Source: Ciceribacter sichuanensis
Lineage (GTDB): Bacteria > Pseudomonadota > Alphaproteobacteria > Rhizobiales > Rhizobiaceae
Reading direction: 5' to 3'
NCBI RefSeq assembly: GCF_024055605.1
Contig: NZ_JAMXLX010000014.1
Location: forward strand, 19,127 to 83,126
Length of the DNA stretch: 64,000 nucleotides
Part shown: positions 38,753 to 47,460 of the stretch, piece by piece
Position numbering within the stretch: the stretch's first letter is position 1
Layout of the letters: each line of letters opens with the position of its first letter
Notes under the pieces: generated by a model
Seen by the model: the letters and a program-made list of their open reading frames with translations, nothing else
Told to the model about the DNA's origin: nothing
Database searches by the model: none
Translations under genes and position numbers: made by a program

Positions 38753-40348
38753 TTACTCGGCAATGTCGACGTTTTCGAAGGTGAAGTCGCCGAGCGGGCT
38801 CTGGACGAAGCCGGAAACTTCCTTGCGCATCGGAACGACGGACAGGGAGTGATCGAGCGTTGCCCACGGAGCTTCGCGCTTGAAGATGACCTGGGCCTCT
38901 TCATAGAGCTTGGTGCGTTCGGCCTTGTCGGAGGTTACCTTTGCCTTCTTCACGAGGGCGTCGAATTCCGGGTTGCACCACTGGGCGCGGTTGTTGCCGC
39001 CCACGGCTTCGCAGCCGAGCAGGGTGTCGAGGAAGTTGTCCGGGTCACCATTGTCACCGGTCCAGCCGAGCATGGCGGCGCCGTCGCGGTCCTTGGCCTT
39101 GGAGCGGTCGAGATATTCGGCCCACTCGTAGGAGACGATCTCGACCTTGACGCCGATCTTGGCGAAGTCGTCCTGCATGATTTCAGCCGCACGACGGGCG
39201 TTCAGCATGTAGGGACGCGATACCGGCATGGCCCAGATCTTCATCGACAGATCCTTGACGCCGGCTTCCTCGAGCATCTTCTTGGCAGCGTCGAGGTCGT
39301 AGGTGTCGTCTTCGATCTTGTCGTTGTAGGACCACATGGTCGGCGGGATCGGGTTCTTGGCCGGAGCAGCCATGCCCTGGAACACGGCGTCGACGATCGC
39401 CTTCTTGTTGATCGCCTTGTTCAGCGCCTTGCGGACTTCAGGCTTGTCGAAGGGTGCCTGAGTGGTGTTGTAGGCGAGGTAGGCGACGTTCAGGCCTTCC
39501 TGTTCCATGACCTTCAGGCTCGGATCCGCCTTCATGGCTTCGACGTCGGCAGCGTTCGGGAACGGCATCAGGTGGCATTCGCCAGCCTTCAGCTTCTGAT
39601 AGCGAACGGCACCATCGGTGGTGATTGCGAAGACGAGGTCGTCGATCTTCGGAGCGCCGCCCCAATAGTCGGCGTTCTTCTTGTAGCGGATGACGGCATC
39701 CTGCTGGTAACCGACGAAGGTGAACGGACCGGTGCCGACCGGCATCTGGTTCAACTGTTCCTTCTTGCCTTCGGCATCGAGCTTGTCGGCATATTCCTTC
39801 GACAGGATAGAAGCGAACGGCATGGCGATGTTGGCGAGGAACGGAGCTTCAGCGCGGTTGAGGACGAACTTGACCGTCAGGTCATCGACCTTCTCGACCG
39901 ACTTGATGAGTTCCGGGAAGCCCATGCCGGCGGCATATTCCCAGGACGTGCCCGGAACATACTGGTGCCAGGGATGGTCGGCCTTGATCTGGCGCTCGAT
40001 CGAAAAGACGACGTCGTCGGCGTTCAGTTCGCGCGTCGGAGTGAAGAAATCGGTCGTCTGGAACTTCACGCCGGAACGCAGCTTGAAGACGTATTCCTTG
40101 CCGTCTTCAGAGACGGTCCAGCTTTCAGCGAGGCCGGCAACCGGGTTGGTCGTGCCGGGTTCGAACTCGAGCAGGCGGCTGTAGACCGGGTGAGCCGAGG
40201 CGTCGAAGGTGGTGCCGGCGGTGTAAAGACCCGGATCGAAGCCTTCCGGCGAACCTTCGGAGCAGTAGACGAAGGTCTTGGCGCTGGCCGCCGTGGAAAG
40301 GAACGTGGCCGCGAGCAGAGCCGCAGCAAAGCCAAACTTCAATTTCAT
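38753..40348 (-). CDS. dppA: Dipeptide ABC transporter binding protein DppA
   Basis: A 531-residue periplasmic peptide-binding protein (SBP family 5). Signal peptide 1-23 (ending ASA/K); mature N-terminus KTFVYCSEGSPEGFDP is almost that of E. coli DppA, as are PTRELNADDVVFS, EAPFLANIAMPFASILSKEYAD and GWTGDNGDPDNF. It binds dipeptides (and possibly delta-aminolevulinate or haem as in E. coli). ATG 40348 was chosen (GGGAG upstream, signal peptide) over an in-frame start at 40450. First gene of dppABCDF. Confidence 0.94.
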   Translation of the reverse strand: MKLKFGFAAALLAATFLSTAASAKTFVYCSEGSPEGFDPGLYTAGTTFDASAHPVYSRLLEFEPGTTNPVAGLAESWTVSEDGKEYVFKLRSGVKFQTTDFFTPTRELNADDVVFSIERQIKADHPWHQYVPGTSWEYAAGMGFPELIKSVEKVDDLTVKFVLNRAEAPFLANIAMPFASILSKEYADKLDAEGKKEQLNQMPVGTGPFTFVGYQQDAVIRYKKNADYWGGAPKIDDLVFAITTDGAVRYQKLKAGECHLMPFPNAADVEAMKADPSLKVMEQEGLNVAYLAYNTTQAPFDKPEVRKALNKAINKKAIVDAVFQGMAAPAKNPIPPTMWSYNDKIEDDTYDLDAAKKMLEEAGVKDLSMKIWAMPVSRPYMLNARRAAEIMQDDFAKIGVKVEIVSYEWAEYLDRSKAKDRDGAAMLGWTGDNGDPDNFLDTLLGCEAVGGNNRAQWCNPEFDALVKKAKVTSDKAERTKLYEEAQVIFKREAPWATLDHSLSVVPMRKEVSGFVQSPLGDFTFENVDIAE

Positions 40349-40910
40349 TGGTAGTCTCCCATTGGTGAAATCCGGTTGTTCCGGTTTCGCCTGTTTCTTT
40401 CTGGCGTAGCGCACCCCAATTTTCGCGCGACGCCGTTCTTTACGTGGCAAACCCCACGTGGGCGGGCGCCCTGCATAGCCGGTAGTGGTCGCGATTTGAC
40501 AAGTCTCCTCACCGACCGGTCTCGCCCTGCAGGCGCTCTGTCTTTTTTCTTATCGGTAAAAGAATCGATGTAAAGAGAGATTCTGCCGCAGTTTTGAACC
40601 AACTTGGTCAAATTTCTGCCATCGCGCAGTTTTGTTAAACGTTTCGTAGCGTCGAAATTCCATTAATTTCGTGGGAAATCCCTGGGCTTCCGAGTGGCTG
40701 GAAGCCTCGCATGACACCTGTTTCCCTCACCTGGGCGGCTCTATCCGCGACGCACGTCGAGAAATCGCTTTTCCTTCGCGGAATACAACCAGTACGCAAG
40801 CTGGCCTAGGAGACAATTATCGGGTAGTCGATTCAGCAGGAAAGCCTAATGGAAATGATGGTGGAACTTCCCATATAAAGACTAATGGAAACCGCGCCGG
40901 GAGAATTACC
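40349..40910. other. 562-bp gene-free region with dppA leader and promoter
   Basis: No convincing coding frame. On the minus strand TTGTCA (40502-40497) and CTATGC (40478-40473) with 18-bp spacing form a likely sigma-70 promoter for dppA, giving a leader of about 115 nt. The leader contains a CCCACGTGGGG-type palindrome near 40452-40462. The half towards 40910 is AT-richer and holds only the upstream region of the small secreted protein gene. Confidence 0.45.
40473..40502 (-). promoter_or_regulatory. Candidate sigma-70 promoter of dppABCDF
   Basis: CTTGTCA / CTATGC with 18-bp spacing matches the rhizobial CTTGAC-N17-CTATAT consensus in 8 to 9 of 12 key bases and points towards dppA. Confidence 0.45.
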
Positions 40911-41162
40911 GTGAAGCTTTGGGTGCTTGCTCTTTCTGCCGCTCTGGCGGTTCCCTTTCCCGCGCATTCCGACGTGACGGATCCTCGCAATCCACGTGTC
41001 AGCAACAAGAACTACGTCGATTGCCAGCGTATGCCGGACCGATGCGCCGGTAACGATTCACAGCGGGCGCGGCGAGACTATTATCGCAAGAACACCCGCC
41101 AGGGTAACAGCCCGTGTACCTTCCGCGGCGAACAGCGCACGTGGTCCGAAGACTGCCAGTAG
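40911..41162 (+). CDS. Small secreted cysteine-containing protein
   Basis: An 83-residue protein from GTG 40911, with GGGAGAATTACC directly upstream. A signal peptide (VKLWVLALSAALAVPFPAHS/D, residues 1-20) is followed by a mature region of about 63 residues with four cysteines (probably two disulfides), rich in Arg and Asn. A longer in-frame reading from 40671 would lack a signal at its end and is not favoured. I do not recognise the family; the next gene is also a small exported protein. Confidence 0.6.
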   Translation: MKLWVLALSAALAVPFPAHSDVTDPRNPRVSNKNYVDCQRMPDRCAGNDSQRARRDYYRKNTRQGNSPCTFRGEQRTWSEDCQ

Positions 41163-41320
41163 GCTGAATGCGATTGCGTGGCACGGATCACGCCCGCCGT
41201 CGGGATAGCCTATTCCCGACAGTAAATCCGCGAGATTGCTTAAATTGGAGCGATCTTCGGAACCGGACCTGAACGGACCGCATTGTATGTCTGACGCAAT
41301 TGTCCTTGCCGGAATATCCA

Positions 41321-41830
41321 ATGCCTGCGCTGCTAGAACTTCTTTCCAGACTTGCCGCGGCTATCCTGCTCGTGATCGGCGGGATCAACCTGGCGTCCGC
41401 GTGGGCGGACGGCGACACGACGATCCGTCATCTCGATATGTCGTCCGAGGTGGTATGGACGCAGACGCCCGTCGTCGTCGATCGATCAAGCCAGACCTAT
41501 GAGCGTGTCGCACCGGTCACCGACCCGTATCCGATGAAACTGCGCACCGCGGGACGGCTGCGGGTGATCGACAATACGACATTCCGGTATGGCGGAGCGG
41601 ACTTCCGGCTGGCAGGCGTTGCACCGATTGAGCGCGGCAAGGTTTGCATGACCAGTGCGGGGCAGCGACAGGCTTGCGGGCTCAAGGCATTCAAGGCGCT
41701 CGATAACGTTCTACGGAACCAGCGCGTAGAATGCCGCATCGTCGGAGGGGCCGCAAGCGAACATGAGGTTGAGTGCGTCGTAGACGGCGGCGATCTCAGG
41801 GACATGCTTCACGCCGAACTTGCGGGATAG
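41321..41830 (+). CDS. Exported nuclease-fold (SNase-like) protein
   Basis: A 169-residue protein with an N-terminal hydrophobic signal/anchor (about 5-27, ending ASA/W). From about residue 75 it resembles the staphylococcal-nuclease OB fold: RLRVIDNTTFRYGGADFRLAGVAPIE corresponds to the V-x-D-G-D-T-x-R-L-x-G-I-x-x-P-E motif, but the second Asp is lost and GxPE reads GVAPIE. Thus nuclease activity is doubtful. An ATG at 41321 was chosen over TTG 41300. The C-terminal half has three cysteines. Confidence 0.6.
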   Translation: MPALLELLSRLAAAILLVIGGINLASAWADGDTTIRHLDMSSEVVWTQTPVVVDRSSQTYERVAPVTDPYPMKLRTAGRLRVIDNTTFRYGGADFRLAGVAPIERGKVCMTSAGQRQACGLKAFKALDNVLRNQRVECRIVGGAASEHEVECVVDGGDLRDMLHAELAG

Positions 41831-42202
41831 TTGGCTTGGGCGGGAAGACAATCGGCCCGAAGTCGGCAAAGCTGTCGCCAAGCATCCGCTGGACCACAGC
41901 CTTTGGCTAATTAGGACCGGGTTTTGTGTGCGGAGAACACCAAAAAGCAGGGAGATAGGTACTGAAGACGAGCCTGTGGTCGACTGATTTTCTCCAGAGC
42001 ATTTCCGGCGACAACAAGCCTGCCTTTAATGCTCTATTCCCTTCGCTTTTACAAAATTCCTGAGTGGGCCACTTCACGTTTCCGCTGGAATTGCCCTAGC
42101 GCATCGGCCCGAAAATCGGAATCGATTTTCGGAAAGCTCGATGCGTAGATTCAAGATGTTAGAGCGTCCTTTGTGCGTCCAAATGGACGCACAAAGGACG
42201 CT
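41831..42202. other. Gene-free spacer occupied by rhizobial repeats
   Basis: 372 bp with no coding frame. 41831-42000 shows nothing specific. From about 42028 to 42098 a degenerate palindromic repeat (AATTCC...GGAATT arms, ending in CTAG) resembles another abundant rhizobial intergenic repeat. It abuts RIME-like copy B at 42096-42205, giving a composite mosaic. Confidence 0.5.
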
Positions 42203-42205
42203 CTA
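42096..42205. repeat. RIME1-like palindromic intergenic repeat, copy B
   Basis: 110 bp beginning CTAGCGCATCGG. The first palindrome (42100-42145) has CGCATCG/CGATGCG ends around a GAAAATCGGAATCGATTTTC core. The second is a perfect 22-bp-arm palindrome (42160-42205) running from TAGAGCG to CGCTCTA. It matches copy A at 37465-37571 inverted. The last CTA (42203-42205) is the stop codon (TAG) of the gene on the minus strand. Confidence 0.85.
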
Positions 42206-42898
42206 GGACGCCTTGCACCAGTCGAGGGGCGAACCATCTTCCGGAACTTCCGACAGATAGTTCCGGATTTCACCTTTTGCGGGCGGCAGGCCTCGCACCG
42301 CCCAGGAATAACGCTGTCCGCAAGCCACGTTCACGTCCGACTTCCAGATCGGAGCCAATGCGGCCATCCCGACCGGGGAAAGGCGATTGAACATCAAGAG
42401 TCTGGTGCGCAACACGTCCGCCTCCGCCGGCGCGTAGAACTGGGAAAGCTGGACGAGATGCTCCAGTGACGTCGGGACCTCTGCAACGGCCTGGCGTACC
42501 ATGGCCAATCGCAGCCAGAGATTTCCGTTCGTGGGGAGACACGATACCGCGTGCACCAGAGAGGCATCTGTGCGATCCGCAGTCTCCACCCATTGCGGGA
42601 ACGCGTTGATCTGATCGGTGCGGTCGAGGCGCGACAGCGCCAAGGTCGCACCAGCCTTCACGACGTCGGACAGACACACACCCTGAGCGGTCAGCGATTC
42701 AAGGCGGGCGCCAGTGCGCAAGATCGTCTCCGATCCAACGGTCCCACCCTTCTCGATACGGCCGGCCAAGCGCCCGATATCGACGAAGCGAAGCCTCTGC
42801 CGCAAGTCCTGAAAGCATAGAAACATGACGGCCAACGCGAGGCAAACCAGAACAAGACCGGTGAAATTGTCACCCGAGATACGGCTATGCGTTCTCAT
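42203..42898 (-). CDS. ExoP-linked membrane-anchored protein of unknown function
   Basis: A 231-residue protein with one N-terminal TM (about 13-30) after a short basic cytoplasmic start, followed by a periplasmic helical domain with three or four cysteines. No domain is recognised; position and the 14-bp overlap with the ExoP-type gene indicate an accessory of polysaccharide synthesis. Its stop codon lies in the end of a RIME-like repeat, so the C-terminus may have been altered by the insertion. Confidence 0.65.
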   Translation of the reverse strand: MRTHSRISGDNFTGLVLVCLALAVMFLCFQDLRQRLRFVDIGRLAGRIEKGGTVGSETILRTGARLESLTAQGVCLSDVVKAGATLALSRLDRTDQINAFPQWVETADRTDASLVHAVSCLPTNGNLWLRLAMVRQAVAEVPTSLEHLVQLSQFYAPAEADVLRTRLLMFNRLSPVGMAALAPIWKSDVNVACGQRYSWAVRGLPPAKGEIRNYLSEVPEDGSPLDWCKAS

Positions 42899-45173
42899 TG
42901 TAGTATTTCGAATAGGTCCGGTAATAATATTCCGAGGAGCCGTATTTCTGGTAGAGCTTCTGCTTGCCCTGATCGACCTTGTTCAGGATGACGCCGACGC
43001 ATTTGTTGAACAGGTAGTTATCCGCCTCGACAGACTGGCGAACGAGACGCCTGCTGACCTTGCCCCATTCCACAACGAAAAGGAAAGCATCCACCGTGCC
43101 GGCAAAGGCCCTGGCATCGACGACGGGAGCAAGCGGCGGCAAGTCGACGATAATGTAGTCGTTGACTTCGGAAAGCCGCGAGATAATGGACTTCATGCCG
43201 GGCGAACTCAACAGTTCCGAGGAATGCGGAACGCGCTGCTTGATGACGGCTGGCAAGAACCTCAGCCCCGTCCTCGGATTGACGAGGCAAAGACGGCCGA
43301 GATCCTGATTGCCGAGGATCGCCTCAAGCACACCGGCCTGCGCATGCTGCGCCAATGCGCGCGTGGCGCCCGGATTGCGAAGGTCGGCGTCGATCAGCGT
43401 GGTCCTTGCGCCCTGGGCTGCCAGAAGCTCTGCAAAGTTGACGGCAATCGTCGATTTGCCCTCGCCCGGAAGGGTCGAAATGATACCGATCACCTTCGTC
43501 TTCTTCGTCGAGCAGGCAAGATCGACAGCAATCTTGCTGTTGCGCAATGTCTCGGCGAAGGAGGACAGGGGGTGATCCACGACATAATCGTAAATCGGAC
43601 CGAACTTGGCCACGGTACGGGGATCGGAGACCGGCTCAGCCTTGTAGGCGGCGTTTTCCGCCATCAACGGAGCCGTACCGAGGAATTCCAGACCCAGCGT
43701 CGAGCGGATCTGGTCCCCGACACGGAAGAAACGATCGCGGAATTCGCGGAAGGCACCAATTCCGGCACCGGCAAACATTCCAAGCGCCAGGAAACCTGCC
43801 AGAACGACGATCTTTTTCGGATGGCTCGGCCGCGTCGCCTCTGCCGCACGGGAGATGATGCGCGCATCGGTCAGCGGGAAGGACTGCTGCTGTACAGCTT
43901 CCTGATAGCGCTGCAGGAACGTCTGGTAGAGGTTACGATAGGTCTCGGCTTCGCGTTCGAGTTCACGAAGCTGAACCATCGTTTCGTTGGCATTGGCGCT
44001 TACGCCCGTGGCATCCGCAACGCTCGCAGCCAAAGTCTTCTCGCGGGCCTCCGCAACGTCGACCTCGCTCCGATAACCCTGCGCGATACGATTGAGCTCG
44101 TCGAACATCAGACGCTTGTATTCATCCATTTCCGCCCGAAGCCTGACAGCCTGAACGTGGCGCGGCCCAAGCTTGGCCGAAATCTGCGCTTCGAGCTTCG
44201 AAGCGTTGAGGTACTTAGTTCGCAGTTCGTTGGAAATGCTGCTGTCGAGAACATCGCTGACGATCGCATCGGACTGGCCGGAGGCGATGATCTGCTCGAT
44301 CCGCTGCAGTTTTGCCTTCGACTTGGCAACATCCGACTGCGCAACGATCAGAGCACTGTTCAATTCAGAGAGCTGCTGGTCGGACACCAGCTGATCGCCG
44401 GCCGTCACGAGACCATGGGCACTCTTGAATTTCTGAACCGCAAGGTCGGTGTCGAGCGCCTGCTGGCGAAGTTCCGCGATGCGCTCGAGAAGCCAGTTGC
44501 TGGCCCGGCGTGTTGCTTCGTATTTCGAGTTCAGACTGTCTTCGAGATAGGCGTCACCGAGCGCATTCGCCACCTTTTGGGAAAGGGTGGGAAAAGGCGA
44601 AACATATTCGACCGTCAACACATAGGATCTACCGACGCGCGTCACGTCAATATTGCCCTGTACGCCGGCAGCGGCATCGCGCTTGCGCTCTTCGATATCG
44701 GCGTTGGCATCAACGTCGTCCGAAGAGAACCACTGCGATACGCTGAAGATCTTGACGACAGAACGGTAGGCCGACTTGTAAAGCGAGCCGAACGATGCCT
44801 GAAACTGCGGGTCGTCAATCAGCTGCAGCTTGTCGACGACAGAAAGCGCGATGGTCTGCGACTTCAGAAGTTCGACCTGGCTCAGGACAGAGCCTTCGTC
44901 GTCCAGAACGCCTCCACCCAAGGTGAGCTGATCGGCAAATTGCTTGTTATTCCGGTCGATCAGCACGCTGATCTGGGAAGTATAGAGCGGAACCGCCGAA
45001 AGGAGATAGATGAAGCCGAGCAAAAGACCGGCTGCCATGCAGGCCGCGACGACAATCCATTGCCGCCGCGCGATAGCCAGCACAGCTTCGACATCTATCA
45101 CTTCGGAATCGGGCTCGCGCTGAGATCCGTTGACGACTGACTCACCGTAAAGTTCACGGTTCAATAGCTGCAC
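42885..45173 (-). CDS. ExoP/Wzc-type polysaccharide co-polymerase with BY-kinase domain
   Basis: A 762-residue inner-membrane protein controlling chain length and export of exopolysaccharide. Wzz-type N-domain with TM1 near 38-60, a large periplasmic coiled-coil region (about 100-440), TM2 near 450-470, then a cytoplasmic bacterial tyrosine kinase: Walker A GEGKST near 567, Walker A' LIDADLRNP near 592, Walker B IVDLPP near 675, and a C-terminal Tyr-rich tail (YGSSEYYYRTYSKYY) as autophosphorylation cluster. GTG 45173 with GAGGCGAG upstream is the only good start. Downstream of the Gly-rich protein and Wza-like genes on the same strand. Confidence 0.92.
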   Translation of the reverse strand: MQLLNRELYGESVVNGSQREPDSEVIDVEAVLAIARRQWIVVAACMAAGLLLGFIYLLSAVPLYTSQISVLIDRNNKQFADQLTLGGGVLDDEGSVLSQVELLKSQTIALSVVDKLQLIDDPQFQASFGSLYKSAYRSVVKIFSVSQWFSSDDVDANADIEERKRDAAAGVQGNIDVTRVGRSYVLTVEYVSPFPTLSQKVANALGDAYLEDSLNSKYEATRRASNWLLERIAELRQQALDTDLAVQKFKSAHGLVTAGDQLVSDQQLSELNSALIVAQSDVAKSKAKLQRIEQIIASGQSDAIVSDVLDSSISNELRTKYLNASKLEAQISAKLGPRHVQAVRLRAEMDEYKRLMFDELNRIAQGYRSEVDVAEAREKTLAASVADATGVSANANETMVQLRELEREAETYRNLYQTFLQRYQEAVQQQSFPLTDARIISRAAEATRPSHPKKIVVLAGFLALGMFAGAGIGAFREFRDRFFRVGDQIRSTLGLEFLGTAPLMAENAAYKAEPVSDPRTVAKFGPIYDYVVDHPLSSFAETLRNSKIAVDLACSTKKTKVIGIISTLPGEGKSTIAVNFAELLAAQGARTTLIDADLRNPGATRALAQHAQAGVLEAILGNQDLGRLCLVNPRTGLRFLPAVIKQRVPHSSELLSSPGMKSIISRLSEVNDYIIVDLPPLAPVVDARAFAGTVDAFLFVVEWGKVSRRLVRQSVEADNYLFNKCVGVILNKVDQGKQKLYQKYGSSEYYYRTYSKYYNENA

Positions 45174-45207
45174 GATCTCGCCTCGCCCGTTTGTTGGACC
45201 GAAAAAC

Positions 45208-45897
45208 TCAGAGGGCGCTCGGGCTCACGACGATAATCGTCGTGCTTGAACCACCTCCGGAGCTTGCAAAATAACCGCTGGACGCGCCCGAGAAGGTTGT
45301 TCCGCTCTGGGCCTGGGTCGTCGGCGTAGCGCCTCCACCCGTGCCACCGCCGGCAGTTCCCGAAGCGCTTCCGGTCCCGCCGAGCGCACCTGCGCCGCCT
45401 GCGCCACCGCCGGCAGCACCACCGCCAAGCGCAGCAGTTTCGACTTCACCGGTCGCGCTGGCAAACGCGGCCTGGAAGACCGTATTCGTAACCTTCGCCG
45501 ACTCTTCCTGAATGCGAGCAGCAAGGGCAAGATCCGTCGGATCCGTGCTGGCGCTCAAAACGCGAACTGCACGTGCGAGACCCGAGGCAATGCTGCCGAT
45601 CTGCTCGTTATTCGCGGAAGATACCAGAGCGAGCAACGGCGCCAGGGTTTCCTCGCTGGAAATCGCGAGACCACGAACCTGCAGCGAAAGCGTCGCAGGA
45701 GTAATCGTTGCGCCGAGCAGGGTATCCGGCGCACTGAGGAAGGCCTGAACCTCAGCCGCACCGAGGCGGGAAGGACCACCTACACGCGGCGCCGCCGTCT
45801 GCGGCGCTTCCTGTGCGAAAGCCACGGTTGCAGTGACGGGAGCTGCGCAGGCGCCCACAAGTGCCAAAAGTAGAAACTTGCCAGTCTTCATGTCCAT
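45208..45897 (-). CDS. Secreted Gly/Ser/Ala-rich protein in the EPS locus
   Basis: A 229-residue exported protein: signal peptide (about 3-27, ending AFA/Q), a helical Ala/Leu/Ser-rich middle (30-150), then a low-complexity Gly-rich segment (GGGAAGGGAGGAG-like, about 155-215) and a hydrophobic end STTIIVVSPSAL. It is not recognised. The repetitive C-terminus and location between Wza-like and ExoP-like genes suggest a structural or matrix/export-associated role. ATG 45897 was chosen (AGGAGC upstream); GTG 45900 or ATG 45891 are also possible. Confidence 0.65.
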   Translation of the reverse strand: MDMKTGKFLLLALVGACAAPVTATVAFAQEAPQTAAPRVGGPSRLGAAEVQAFLSAPDTLLGATITPATLSLQVRGLAISSEETLAPLLALVSSANNEQIGSIASGLARAVRVLSASTDPTDLALAARIQEESAKVTNTVFQAAFASATGEVETAALGGGAAGGGAGGAGALGGTGSASGTAGGGTGGGATPTTQAQSGTTFSGASSGYFASSGGGSSTTIIVVSPSAL

Positions 45898-45999
45898 CAC
45901 TCTTTTGCTCCTTTTATCCGCTCGATCTGCCCATACATGTCTTCGACATTATCGAGCAACAGCAAAACTTGTTCTCAGTTAATCTGCAATTTTGTCATC

Positions 46000-47202
46000 T
46001 TAGAGATCCTTGATGGAATCTCTTGTCGAAACCACGTCTGAACTTACGCCGGAAGCCGTCGAAGAAATCGAGTTGATCAGGTTGAGGAACTTGATGATTT
46101 CAACCGAGTCGGAGTTCGAGATGTAAACGACGTCCTTGTCCTGCATCGGGAACTTCTGGACCGCGAAAAGCGCGGCCGGATCACGAAGGTCCGCCCTGAA
46201 GACGACGGGAATCTCGTCGCCCTTGAACTTCGAGACGTCGACGCCGAGATTGACCAAAAGCTTGCGCGGCGCCTGACGATAAAGCAGGACCTGCGCCGGA
46301 TTCGCACGCGAATCGAGAAGACCGCCGGCCTTGCCGAGACCTTCGCCGAGGGTCAGGTTTTCTTCCTCGAAATCGAACCTGCCGTTCGTGCCCGTCGCAC
46401 CGAAGGCCAGGAAGGTCCGGCGTTCGCGTTCGGCGATAATGGTATCGCCGGGAGCCACGTAGATGTTCTCGGACGGGTTGGCGAGCAGCTTGTCGAAGCG
46501 AACGCGCGCCGTGCGACCGCGCCGCTGGACGGTGACAAAGGTTTCGGCGTTCGGGGTGCTCAAGCCGCCGGCTTCGGAAACCGCGTCGAGAACACGCTCG
46601 CCGGCATCGGTCAACTGAACCTTCGTGGGCTCGTTGACGTCACCGAGAACAGCCACCTGCGCCGACTTGCTGCTGACCTTGGTGATGACGACCTGCGGTT
46701 CGATCGCCTTGCTGGACAGCAGGTCCTCGACTTCCGCCTGAACTTCCTCGACCTGGCGACCCGCTGCGCGAATGCGACCGGCATAAGGCACGCTGATCGT
46801 GCCGTCGCGACCGATGGTCTGCTCCGGCAGGGTTACATAGTTGCCCGGACGGCTGCCGGCATCGGCGGGAATGAAGAGACCGCCTGCCTGGGATTCGAAA
46901 ATCGCCACCTGAATGATGTCGCCCGCGCCAAGCGGCAGGCTCGGTGCACCGCTTCGGCTGCTGCCGAGACTGCCAAGACCGGCCTCGGTCGTCGTCTCCG
47001 AAGCGTAAGCCAGCAGGGAACTGTTAATATCAACCAACGCATAGTCGATACCGACGGAGCGCTTGGACGAGGCATTGGTCACCTTGACCGTCGCCCTTTC
47101 CTCCACTGCCCGTCCGGTGGGACCGGAGCTTGAAGTGGCCGTGCATCCTGAAAGGGCAACAACTGACGTAGACAAGAGCAGGCCGGCGGCGAAAAGCTTC
47201 AA
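46000..47202 (-). CDS. Wza/ExoF-like polysaccharide export lipoprotein
   Basis: A 400-residue outer-membrane export lipoprotein. Lipobox LSGC with Cys20; a Poly_export domain (about 90-190) with LGAGDIIQVAIFE and DGTISVPYAGRI; then two SLBB-type domains (VAVLGDVNEPTKVQL and the later APGDTIIAERERRTFLAFGA). It would form the outer-membrane pore for the polysaccharide handled by the ExoP-type protein. TTG 47202 with GAGGGGATTAAC directly upstream is the only start before the lipobox. Gene order Wza - Gly-rich - ExoP - accessory suggests an operon. Confidence 0.88.
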   Translation of the reverse strand: MKLFAAGLLLSTSVVALSGCTATSSSGPTGRAVEERATVKVTNASSKRSVGIDYALVDINSSLLAYASETTTEAGLGSLGSSRSGAPSLPLGAGDIIQVAIFESQAGGLFIPADAGSRPGNYVTLPEQTIGRDGTISVPYAGRIRAAGRQVEEVQAEVEDLLSSKAIEPQVVITKVSSKSAQVAVLGDVNEPTKVQLTDAGERVLDAVSEAGGLSTPNAETFVTVQRRGRTARVRFDKLLANPSENIYVAPGDTIIAERERRTFLAFGATGTNGRFDFEEENLTLGEGLGKAGGLLDSRANPAQVLLYRQAPRKLLVNLGVDVSKFKGDEIPVVFRADLRDPAALFAVQKFPMQDKDVVYISNSDSVEIIKFLNLINSISSTASGVSSDVVSTRDSIKDL

Positions 47203-47460
47203 GTTAATCCCCTCACTCGATAAACATGCATTCCATGTATCTGCCGCAAGAGCAGACCAAAACGGCTACCAATCCAAGAATGGCGTTGATGTCCGCAGTA
47301 CCCCATTTTGAGTAGGGACCTTATACGCACTGCAGCAATGAGTCCACGTCGCAACCGTAAAAAAGCGTAAAATGCCAGCAATTGGCTTAAGCCGGATTAA
47401 ATTCAGCTTCTGTAATGTGTCCCCAATGAAAGCCACTGAACAAGTGTAGAAGAGACGGGG
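47203..47460. promoter_or_regulatory. Divergent control region of the EPS export and cysteine-protease genes
   Basis: 258 bp between the Wza-like gene (minus) and the protease gene (plus). It contains a perfect 10-bp palindrome GGCTTAAGCC at 47384-47393 and two GCGTAAAA-like direct repeats near 47353-47372. No promoter can be assigned confidently. Confidence 0.35.

Noticed and set aside
40671..41162. Longer 163-codon version of the small secreted protein
   Set aside because: The signal peptide and ribosome site both point to GTG 40911; the upstream 80 codons look non-coding.
42825..45140. 771-codon plus-strand frame
   Set aside because: Antisense of the ExoP-type gene, which has all kinase motifs.
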